In this document: one piece after another, positions 12,020-18,145 of the stretch
How positions within the stretch are numbered: the first letter of the stretch is position 1
Layout of the letters: the number at the start of each line of letters is the position of its first letter
Source of the DNA: JAPEKQ01 sp964487295
GTDB taxonomy: Bacteria; Joyebacterota; Joyebacteria; Joyebacterales; Joyebacteraceae
NCBI GenBank assembly: GCA_964487295.1
Contig: CAZAQL010000052.1
Coordinates: 1-18,145 of the forward strand
DNA: 18,145 nucleotides
Reading direction: 5' to 3'
The notes under the pieces: model-generated
Database searches by the model: none
Told to the model about the DNA's origin: nothing
The model's input: only the letters and a program-made list of their open reading frames with translations
Program-made: the position numbers and the translations under genes

Positions 12020-14569
12020 TCATTGAGCGGACAGGGCCCCTATCCTCTGACGGGCAGGAGCGAAGGCAGGGTCGGTCTCCATGGCGAGGAGGTACTCACG
12101 CATGGCATCATCGGCCCGTCCGAGGGCCTCGTACGCGAGGCCCCGGTTGTAGTAGGCATCGGCGAGCCCGGGGTCGAGCTCGATGGCTCTTCCGAGAACG
12201 GCGAGGGCCTGTTCCGGGGCTCCTGTCATCCGGAGTGCCGCACCGAGGTTGTTCCAGAAGAGCGCGTGCCCCGGTTCCAGCTCGGTGGCGAGCATGAGGT
12301 GTGCGACGGCGTCGGACGGGTCACCGCAGCGCAGCCGGAAACGCCCGAGCGCGTCCGCGACGGCTGCGGTCCTCGGCGAGACGAGGGCCGCAGCCTCGAG
12401 TTCGTCCTCCGCGCGTTCGACCTGCCCCATCGACTCGAGCTGGGAAGCGAGCCGAACTCGCGTCTCCGCCGCTGGCGCTCCGAGCCGGAGCGCGGCCTCG
12501 TAGGCGCGAACCGCCCTCCGCGCATGGCCGCTCTCCGCGGCCAGGTCTCCCTCGTGCACTCTGAACGACGCCGGTGCGATGCCCATGTCGGCGGACTCCG
12601 CAGCGATCGCGAGCGCGCGGCCGGTCTCGCCGCGGACGATCTCCGCCGCCATGAGGTACTCGCGGGCGACCGGGGATGTCGGGTCGTGTGTGAGCGCGCG
12701 CCCGAGATGCCTGACGGCGTCTTCGTGCCGCCCCGCGCGGTATGCGGCGACACCCGCGCGCACCAGGAGGTCCGGAGCCGGCGTCGCGAGCGCGGCGACA
12801 GCGGTCCCGTAGCCATCGGCGGCTCCCGTCCATTCCCCGAACGCCTCCGCCCGACGCGCCCGGAGCTCCGCGCCACGCGCCTTCGCCCGGGGTTCGCGCT
12901 CCGGCATGACGGTCTCAGGGTTGCCCACGATCAGCAACGCGACGAGGAACGCGAACCCGAGGTACGCTGTCAGGAGCAGGCCGTCCTCGCGCCTGTGCTC
13001 CGAGAGCAGGACGACGACGGCGCTTGCGATACCGAGGAACAGCGCGGGCCAGATGAGGAGACCGTACGGGAGGAGCGCGGGTGCGAGGAAGTACGCGGCG
13101 AGCACGAGCCCGGCGACGATCAGTCGGCCCGCGCGGGGACCGAAGAGGACCGGGATCGTGACCGTCCCGGTCGCGCGGTCGCCCTCGATGTCCTTGAGAT
13201 CCTTCACGGTGAAGGCCGCGGCGAAGGACAGGACGAGCAACCAACCCACGGTCGACGGGAAGAGCGCCATGGCGTGTTCGCCGGCCAGCGCCGAGAAGCC
13301 GACTAGGGCGGCGAGATACGACATGAGGCCGAGCAGGAGCGTCGAGACGACCGGGACCCGCTTCAGCCTGACCGGCGGGGACGAGTAGAGGAACGAGATC
13401 CCCAGGCAGAGCAGGACGAGCAGAAACGTGACGTAGCCGACGTTGATCGCGTACAGGAGCGAGAGCGCGGCGAAGATGATGCCCTCATTGCGGACCTGCC
13501 GCCTGGATGCCTTGCCGAGTGCGAGCGGACGCTCCTCGCCGGAGATACGGTCCGCCTCCTCGTCGCAGAGGTCGTTGAGCGACACGGATGAGAGGAATGC
13601 GAACAGCGTCGCGAGGATCGACCCGAGGATGCCCAGCGTGTCGCCTCCGGTACCCAGCCGGACGCCTTCGCCGACGAAGAGCATCCAGCCGAAGGCCACG
13701 CCGAAGGTGGTCATCCCCATGTAGTGGAAGGCCCTGAGGGGACGGAAGCCCCGGCGGAACGCCGCCTCGGACCTTGGAGCCGCCCGCCGGTACACGATCC
13801 AGCCGAGTGCCGTGGCGACCACGAGGAAGAGGAGCGCGAGCTTGCGGCTCTCCTCGACCACGATGCCGCCGGAGCGGAACGCGGCGTCGTACGCCGCGGC
13901 CGCGGCGGCGCCCGCGTAGCCACCCGCGGCCGTGAGAGCCTCCGGAGCGGCTGCTCCGGCCAGTCCGTACCGCATCCACCACGCGAGTCGCGCGAAGACC
14001 GACGGCAGGACGCCGTGGAGGCCGATGACGAGGTAGACGAGCACGAACGCCGCCGGTGTTCTCCACCAGCTCCTCGTCTTGACCGCCACGTACGCCGAGG
14101 CCAGCAGACAGGCGAGTGCGACCTCGACCCGCTGGCCTGGTGAGATCCTCTCGATCGCGACCCGCGGGTCGAAGAACGTCAGCAGGACACCGTCCAGTCC
14201 CAGAACATAGGAGATGTGATACCCGGCGCCCGAGGTCACGAGGAAGTCGAGGAGCGGGGGCAGGAGCACGATGATCCACGCAGGGATCGAGGCGCGGACA
14301 ACGCGGTCCGCGCGTTCGCCTGTCAGGAGGCTCAGGACCAGCGTGATGCTGAGAAAGACGCTCGCGTAGAAGAGCACGAAGTGGTCGAGGACCATGAGCG
14401 AGCTCTCCGCAGCGAGCGGCGTGAACCCGATCATGTGTGTGGGGCCGAGCGCACCTTCGATGATGTTCCTGAGAAGCACGAACGCGAGCCAGCTCACGAG
14501 GAGCCACGGCCACGGCCGCCCCGACATCTCGAGCCTCTCGACCGCCGCAGCCAGACCCGTTCTCTGCAC
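12020..14569 (-). CDS. UbiA-family prenyltransferase fused to an N-terminal membrane domain and C-terminal TPRs
   Basis: This 849-residue protein joins three parts. Residues 20-260 are a hydrophobic region of six or more likely helices that I do not recognise. Residues ~280-550 are a UbiA-type intramembrane aromatic or lipid prenyltransferase: the first Asp-rich motif is NDLCDEEAD (332-340, N332, D333, D336, D340), the second KDLKDIEGD (456-464, D457, D460, D464), the Mg-diphosphate-binding pair of the family. Residues ~575-849 are at least six tetratricopeptide repeats (for example NNLGAALRMTGAPEQALAVLGRAIELDP, split here by position 773-800), soluble and probably cytoplasmic. It starts at GTG 14569 behind AGGAGG (14574-14579). 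Prenyl donor and acceptor are unknown; the TPRs suggest a docking partner. UbiA enzymes are normally ~300 residues, so this fusion is unusual. Confidence 0.88.
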   Translation of the reverse strand: MQRTGLAAAVERLEMSGRPWPWLLVSWLAFVLLRNIIEGALGPTHMIGFTPLAAESSLMVLDHFVLFYASVFLSITLVLSLLTGERADRVVRASIPAWIIVLLPPLLDFLVTSGAGYHISYVLGLDGVLLTFFDPRVAIERISPGQRVEVALACLLASAYVAVKTRSWWRTPAAFVLVYLVIGLHGVLPSVFARLAWWMRYGLAGAAAPEALTAAGGYAGAAAAAAYDAAFRSGGIVVEESRKLALLFLVVATALGWIVYRRAAPRSEAAFRRGFRPLRAFHYMGMTTFGVAFGWMLFVGEGVRLGTGGDTLGILGSILATLFAFLSSVSLNDLCDEEADRISGEERPLALGKASRRQVRNEGIIFAALSLLYAINVGYVTFLLVLLCLGISFLYSSPPVRLKRVPVVSTLLLGLMSYLAALVGFSALAGEHAMALFPSTVGWLLVLSFAAAFTVKDLKDIEGDRATGTVTIPVLFGPRAGRLIVAGLVLAAYFLAPALLPYGLLIWPALFLGIASAVVVLLSEHRREDGLLLTAYLGFAFLVALLIVGNPETVMPEREPRAKARGAELRARRAEAFGEWTGAADGYGTAVAALATPAPDLLVRAGVAAYRAGRHEDAVRHLGRALTHDPTSPVAREYLMAAEIVRGETGRALAIAAESADMGIAPASFRVHEGDLAAESGHARRAVRAYEAALRLGAPAAETRVRLASQLESMGQVERAEDELEAAALVSPRTAAVADALGRFRLRCGDPSDAVAHLMLATELEPGHALFWNNLGAALRMTGAPEQALAVLGRAIELDPGLADAYYNRGLAYEALGRADDAMREYLLAMETDPAFAPARQRIGALSAQ

Positions 14570-14605
14570 GATCCCTCCTCGGAACGTCTCCCGGCCCGGC
14601 GCAAC

Positions 14606-14631
14606 GGGCCCCCGCCGTGTGACGGGGGCCC
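14606..14631 (-). promoter_or_regulatory. 9-bp hairpin at the 5' end of the UbiA-TPR mRNA
   Basis: GGGCCCCCG (14606-14614) and CGGGGGCCC (14623-14631) form a perfect stem with an 8-nt loop. It begins at the base directly after the TATAAT -10, so the predicted transcript would start in or next to this stem. It lies about 37 nt before the start codon and may protect the 5' end or act as an operator. Confidence 0.6.
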
Positions 14632-14659
14632 ATTATAGCAGGAACATCTCTGGTGTCTA
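14632..14659 (-). promoter_or_regulatory. Extended -10 promoter of the UbiA-TPR gene
   Basis: On the minus strand TAGACA (14654-14659, 5 of 6) is followed by a 16-nt spacer and a perfect TATAAT (14632-14637), preceded by TGC as an extended -10. It is one of the clearest promoters in the window. Confidence 0.8.
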
Positions 14660-14674
14660 CGGGGCTCGGCGGCT

Positions 14675-14748
14675 GTCGCCGCCGCCGGCGGTTGCGGAGT
14701 AGCCGTCAAGTTCTCGCCGCCGCCTGCGGTTGCGCAGCAACCGCCAAG
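14675..14748. repeat. 36-bp direct repeat with an internal hairpin (REP-like)
   Basis: Copies at 14675-14710 and 14713-14748 agree at 30 of 36 positions. The second copy holds the hairpin GCGGTTGC-gca-GCAACCGC (14726-14744). The block sits between the S8 protease end and the UbiA promoter and is flanked by further GCTGTCGCC motifs (14672 and 14748), so it looks like a mobile or expanding intergenic palindrome family. Confidence 0.65.
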
Positions 14749-14768
14749 CTGTCGCCGAAGGCGACAGC
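14748..14768 (-). terminator. Hairpin directly after the S8 protease stop
   Basis: GCTGTCGCC (14748-14756) and GGCGACAGC (14760-14768) form a perfect 9-bp stem with a 3-nt loop, 3 nt past the minus-strand stop. The run that follows is TTGG rather than a U-tract, so it is a likely but imperfect terminator. Confidence 0.6.
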
Positions 14769-14771
14769 CCT

Positions 14772-17156
14772 CTACTTCAGAAGCGTCATCTTCCGCGTGG
14801 CGGTGTCGCCGCCGTACTCGAGTTCCATGAAGTAGACGCCGCTCGCGGCCGGGGCGCCGTCGTCCGTGCGCCCGTTCCACGTGACGGAGTAGGGCCCCGG
14901 GTCCTGGACGCGGTCGACGAGCGTCCGCACGACTCGGCCGTCAACCGAGTAGATCGTGAGCGTCGTGTGGGCCGCGCCCGTCTCGACCGGGTTGAGCGCG
15001 TAGCTGATTGTCGTCGACGGATTGAACGGGTTCGGCGTGATGCCGTTGATCGAGAACGCCTTCCCCGATGGAACGACGCCGTCCTCGATGCCGGTGTCCT
15101 CCGGCCAGTTCGCGAACGAGCCGGTGATGGCGAGCGCAAACGGCTGCGGCGCATGCGGAACCGTCGCACCGGTCACGGTCACCGTGTAGGTTCCCAGCGG
15201 CGGGCTCTTGAGGAGGACGACCTCCTCGACGTTCCTCGCGTCCGCCGTGCCGCCGGACGTGGACTGACCACCGCTGAACACGTTGCCCTTGTAGGTCGTT
15301 CCGCCCGAGCAGGAGACCTCGAGATTCAGGTTGTTCTGGATCGCGACGCCGGCTCCGGCGGATGCCGGATAGTCGCTCCACACGAGCGTCACCTCGAGTG
15401 GCACGGTCGCGCTGTCGACCTCGAACTCGTACTGCATCGAACCACCCTGGCCGACGCCCGTCGCTTCGTCGTGCGCGATGAGCTCGCGCGCGTCTCCGTC
15501 GAAGTAGAGCGCGTCATCCAGGAGCACGCGGCCCCACCCCTCGTTGTTGTTGGGGATGTCCTGCGTGGCCATGTCCGTCGCGCTGTTCGTGACGATGGCC
15601 TTCACGAGCGCGCCGCTCGGGTTGAACCCGTCGCCCGGGACGGCCTCCCCGCTCGGGTACCAACCCTGCTCGAAGTACTGACGCGTGAGCGCGGCGCATC
15701 CGGCGACCGCCGGCGTCGCCATCGAGGTGCCCTGGAACGGCGAGCCCGAGATCGAGCAGGTCTGCGCAGGCGGATTGCCGGTGTGGTTGTTCGCTGAGTT
15801 GACGTACGTGTCGCTCGCCTCGCCGCCGCACGCGGTCACGGTCGGCTTGTAGCGGTTGTCGCTCGCCGGTCCGCGTCCGGAGTAGCCGGCCATCGTGTCC
15901 TGGTTCGGCGGCCTGCGCGTCGCGCCGACGGTGATGCAGTTCTTCGCTGTGCCCGGATAGCCGACCGAGCCGCTTGTCGGCCCCGCGTTGCCGGCCGCGA
16001 AAACGACGAGGAAGTCGTCGTTGTTCCACATGAAGGCGTCGATGCAGTTGCAGTACGTGTCGTAGCTGTTCTCGGAGCCGCCCCACGAGTTCGAGTGGAC
16101 CCGGGCGCCACCGTCGTAGGCGTCCTGGAACGCGGGGGTGAGCGATGTCGGGATGCTCACGGAGCCCGACGTGCACGACCACGAGTCGTCCGCGCCGACG
16201 TCCTGGAGCATGAGCTTCGCCTTGTAGGCCACGCCGTTGTAGTCGAGATTGCCGGGGTTCACGTAGGACTGGTCGCCCGCGATCGTGCCGCAGACGTGCG
16301 TGCCGTGACCGTTGTCGCATCCGTCGTAGGCGGCGCCTCCGTAGAGCGCGTAGTCAATGACCTTGCGGTGCGATGGTCCCGGCGCAGCGCCGTTGTCGCT
16401 GAACCAGCAGGAGTTGTAGTCGAGACCGGAGTCCATGACGCCCACGATCTGGCCCTCGCCGCGGATGCCCTTGTCCCAGATCGTCATCTGGTTGGTCATG
16501 TTCGACTGGACGCACCAGACGCCCCGGTCGTTCTGAAGCGTGAACTCCGGGCGCTCGTTGATCCACCAGACCTCGCGCAGCCCGGCGATGGAGCCGAGAA
16601 GCTCCGGGGCGGCGTGGACCACGACGAGCTTCTGCATGCCGTCGTCGTTCGTCTCGATCACACGCGCGCCGATCGACTCGATAGCGTTCGCGGTGCCCTC
16701 GAGGTCATCGAAGACGCGCACCATGAGCGTGAGGAAGGAGTCGCCTGCGCGATCCGGATGGACGAACTCCTGCGTTCCGATGGTCGGGGAGAGCTTGTAT
16801 GCGGGATGGTAGAGACCGGCCCACGTCACAGCATCCGAGGCGAGCAGCGCATCGCGCTCGGTCGCCGTGGCCCGGACGATGTAGGCTTCGTCCGGCATGT
16901 ACGCGATGAGCTCAGCGCCCGTCGCCTCGACGGCGAGCTTCCGCGCGTCCGTCGGCGCCCCGGCGAGCTGGACGAGGTAGTATCCGTGCTCCGAGCCCTC
17001 CGGCTCGGCGGCGCGCATCCACGAGTCGACCTCGGGCTCGCCGAGCGCCGGGTCGAACGGGTGGGTGAGCAGGTGGATGGTCTTCGCCTGCGCTCCGGCG
17101 ACGGCCATGAACAGGACGGCGAAACACGCCACGGACAGCATCAGGCGTCTTGACAC
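14772..17156 (-). CDS. Secreted subtilisin-like serine protease (S8) with FlgD-like C-terminal sorting domain
   Basis: This 794-residue extracellular protease has a signal peptide (1-24, AQA before KTI), then a propeptide-like region to about 215. The S8 catalytic domain spans ~225-550 with triad D242 (GVMDSGLD), H284 (NGHGTHVCG) and S478 (GTSMATP), and the oxyanion N390 (AAGN). Residues ~555-680 are a beta-rich domain like those following bacterial kexin-type S8 domains. The last ~90 residues (ITPNPFNPSTTISYAL, IYSVDGRVVRTL, WNGRTDDG, ASGVYFMEL) are a FlgD-Ig/type IX-like sorting domain ending KMTLLK, which implies outer-membrane secretion. It starts at GTG 17156 with AAGGAGG 6 nt upstream. 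Many cysteines (for example CDNGHGTHVC) suggest disulfides. Expressed from its own strong promoter. Confidence 0.93.
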   Translation of the reverse strand: MSRRLMLSVACFAVLFMAVAGAQAKTIHLLTHPFDPALGEPEVDSWMRAAEPEGSEHGYYLVQLAGAPTDARKLAVEATGAELIAYMPDEAYIVRATATERDALLASDAVTWAGLYHPAYKLSPTIGTQEFVHPDRAGDSFLTLMVRVFDDLEGTANAIESIGARVIETNDDGMQKLVVVHAAPELLGSIAGLREVWWINERPEFTLQNDRGVWCVQSNMTNQMTIWDKGIRGEGQIVGVMDSGLDYNSCWFSDNGAAPGPSHRKVIDYALYGGAAYDGCDNGHGTHVCGTIAGDQSYVNPGNLDYNGVAYKAKLMLQDVGADDSWSCTSGSVSIPTSLTPAFQDAYDGGARVHSNSWGGSENSYDTYCNCIDAFMWNNDDFLVVFAAGNAGPTSGSVGYPGTAKNCITVGATRRPPNQDTMAGYSGRGPASDNRYKPTVTACGGEASDTYVNSANNHTGNPPAQTCSISGSPFQGTSMATPAVAGCAALTRQYFEQGWYPSGEAVPGDGFNPSGALVKAIVTNSATDMATQDIPNNNEGWGRVLLDDALYFDGDARELIAHDEATGVGQGGSMQYEFEVDSATVPLEVTLVWSDYPASAGAGVAIQNNLNLEVSCSGGTTYKGNVFSGGQSTSGGTADARNVEEVVLLKSPPLGTYTVTVTGATVPHAPQPFALAITGSFANWPEDTGIEDGVVPSGKAFSINGITPNPFNPSTTISYALNPVETGAAHTTLTIYSVDGRVVRTLVDRVQDPGPYSVTWNGRTDDGAPAASGVYFMELEYGGDTATRKMTLLK

Positions 17157-17326
17157 GCGAGGCCTCCTTGCGCAGTGCGGGTCCGTGCGCTCACGGCAAC
17201 CCGCGCCCTAAGATCATCTCTTCTCTCGAATGCGATCTCGGTTTGCCCGGTCAGGGGTCGGGAGAATGCGGCGAACCCGGCGACGCACGCGCTTCGCCGG
17301 ACGCCCGATGGTCAGCATACCACAGC
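17157..17326 (-). other. Long 5' leader of the S8 protease mRNA
   Basis: About 170 nt lie between the predicted transcription start and the GTG. It holds GC-rich self-complementary stretches but no riboswitch that I can name and no convincing small ORF. Confidence 0.5.
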
Positions 17327-17332
17327 GAGTGT

Positions 17333-17362
17333 ATTATAGCAGAGGTTGCAAGGCCCTGTCAA
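17333..17362 (-). promoter_or_regulatory. Consensus promoter of the S8 protease
   Basis: On the minus strand a perfect TTGACA (17357-17362), an 18-nt spacer and a perfect TATAAT (17333-17338) with a TGC extended -10 make the best sigma-70-type promoter in the window. It shares the ten bases CTGCTATAAT with the UbiA-TPR promoter. Confidence 0.85.
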
Positions 17363-17368
17363 GGATTA

Positions 17369-17390
17369 GGCCGGGCACACGATCCCGGCC
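17369..17390 (-). terminator. Weak hairpin after the EIIA-like gene
   Basis: GGCCGGG (17369-17375) and CCCGGCC (17384-17390) form a 7-bp stem with an 8-nt loop, 13 nt past the stop. It is followed by TAATCCTT on the minus strand, a weak U-tract, and then by the S8 promoter. Confidence 0.45.
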
Positions 17391-17402
17391 TCGCCCCAGA
17401 GC

Positions 17403-18145
17403 CTAGAAATCCAGTCGGCTCGGCAGGCCGCGGCAAGACGCGATGTCGAGCGTGATCGCGATCCCGCGACCCTCCTCCTCGAGGTCCCCGACGATCTCCT
17501 CGAGGCCGTCGATGAACCGGTCCACGGCGCCCTTGTCGATGACCATGAGGAACACGTGGCCGTACTCCTGCCGCTCGGAGAAGACGCGCGAGAAATCGGA
17601 GAAGAGCGGCACCTTCGTGAGGAAGCCCTCGACGTTGCGTGCGTCGAGGACCGAGGCGCTCGTCCCGCCGACCTCCGTGAAGTACTCGACGACAACGTCG
17701 AAGTAGTCGCCGTCGATGAGCTCGAAGATGAGGAGCTGTCGCTCGCCCGTCGCCGCGACCGGCGCGGCGGCGCCCTCAATCTGCTCGATCCGGGAGTAGA
17801 TGTCGTCCGGCGAGGTTGCCGTGACGAGCGTCTCGGTGAAGCTCGGGTCGCTCAGAAGCCGCGCGACCTTGGCGAGCGTTCTCAGGTAGTCCTGCGACTG
17901 CTCGGGCGGCGCCACCATCGCGACGACGAACCGCACGGGAAGCCCATCGACGGAGTCGTACTCGATGCCGCGGCGGGTCACGCCGATGGCCCCGACGATC
18001 TGCGTGAGCCCCATGATCTTCCCGTGCGGAATGGCGACCTCGCGCCCCACGCCCGTCGTCGCCGTCCGCTCGCGCTCGTTGAGGGCCTTCGTTCTACGCC
18101 ATTGACAGACACCATATCGAGGCGGTGCTGCGGGGCGAAACGATC
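17403..18145 (-). CDS. PtsN-like PTS EIIA (type 2) domain fused to a PII-like domain, 5' end outside the window
   Basis: The frame is open to the right edge, so the N-terminus is missing. The visible part begins with the EIIA type-2 active-site region: NERERTATTGVGREVAIPHGK, split as NERERTATTG and VGREVAIPHGK, with the phospho-accepting His encoded at 18024-18026. It continues GIEYDSVDGLPVRFVVAMVAP and LRTLAKVARLL, as in PtsN/nitrogen-PTS EIIA. After residue ~95 (counted from the GTG at 18050) an Ala-rich linker leads to QLLIFELIDGDYFDVVVEYF, SASVLDARNVEG and HVFLMVIDKGAVDRFIDGLE, alternating beta-alpha-beta elements like a PII/CutA ferredoxin-like fold. Such EIIA proteins are regulatory rather than sugar transporters; no EI, HPr or EIIBC is nearby. 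The PII call is by pattern only. The outermost ~50 bases may not belong to it. Confidence 0.8.
   Translation of the reverse strand, partial: SFRPAAPPRYGVCQWRRTKALNERERTATTGVGREVAIPHGKIMGLTQIVGAIGVTRRGIEYDSVDGLPVRFVVAMVAPPEQSQDYLRTLAKVARLLSDPSFTETLVTATSPDDIYSRIEQIEGAAAPVAATGERQLLIFELIDGDYFDVVVEYFTEVGGTSASVLDARNVEGFLTKVPLFSDFSRVFSERQEYGHVFLMVIDKGAVDRFIDGLEEIVGDLEEEGRGIAITLDIASCRGLPSRLDF

Noticed and set aside
17200..17270. GGGCAAACC on the minus strand in the S8 leader, resembling the start of a cyclic-di-GMP-I riboswitch
   Set aside because: The second conserved segment (GGGACGCAAAGCC-like) and the tetraloop-receptor pair are absent, so only a nine-base match remains.
1..18145. CRISPR array, tRNA, rRNA, insertion sequence or phage genes
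   Set aside because: The repeats seen are tandem or palindromic without regular spacers, and no transposase, integrase, structural phage protein or cloverleaf-like sequence was found.

Overview
The window is GC-rich bacterial DNA, densely packed with genes and carrying no phage, insertion-sequence, CRISPR, tRNA or rRNA signal that I can see. The clearest taxonomic hint is a secreted subtilisin that ends in a FlgD-like/type IX-style C-terminal domain (NPFNPSTTISY ... DGRVVRTL ... ASGVYFMEL). With it sit an exported tricorn-like protease, a choice-of-anchor-type secreted protein and a MAM-like/PPC layout. Together these suggest the FCB superphylum, in the neighbourhood of Eisenbacteria or Krumholzibacteriota. 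This is an inference from protein style, not a phylogenetic result.

Left part (1-2600). A tandem 38-bp repeat, probably the end of an upstream gene, leads into a THEP1-type NTPase and a GT4 glycosyltransferase joined by a GTGA overlap. A small four-helix membrane protein converges on them; the junction is a duplicated 45-bp segment that supplies both stop codons. A repeat-rich leader (2289-2621) separates this block from the next operon.

Central operon (2622-8823, + strand). The genes in order are a DUF1858 CxxC protein, two short lipoprotein-like proteins of matching architecture (all three coupled by ATGA overlaps), an exported esterase with an N-terminal CBM20/48-like module, a histidine phosphatase and a 1090-residue exported tricorn-like protease. 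A convergent AhpD/carboxymuconolactone-decarboxylase-like gene follows.

Regulatory unit (9421-10740, + strand). A short XRE repressor, a four-helix membrane protein and a secreted protein lie between a consensus-like promoter, apparently giving a leaderless transcript, and a strong 13-bp terminator hairpin. The promoter carries a 9-bp inverted repeat that looks like an operator.

Right part (10791-18145, - strand). A secreted choice-of-anchor J/PPC-like protein, a large UbiA prenyltransferase-TPR fusion, the S8 protease and a PtsN-like EIIA protein with a second, PII-like domain all read leftwards. Two of these genes have perfect TATAAT extended -10 promoters. The most distinctive items are the UbiA-TPR fusion with its hairpin-started mRNA, the leaderless XRE unit, the EIIA-PII-like fusion and several short tandem duplications placed exactly at gene ends. 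The last ~50 bases may be an assembly or rearrangement edge.
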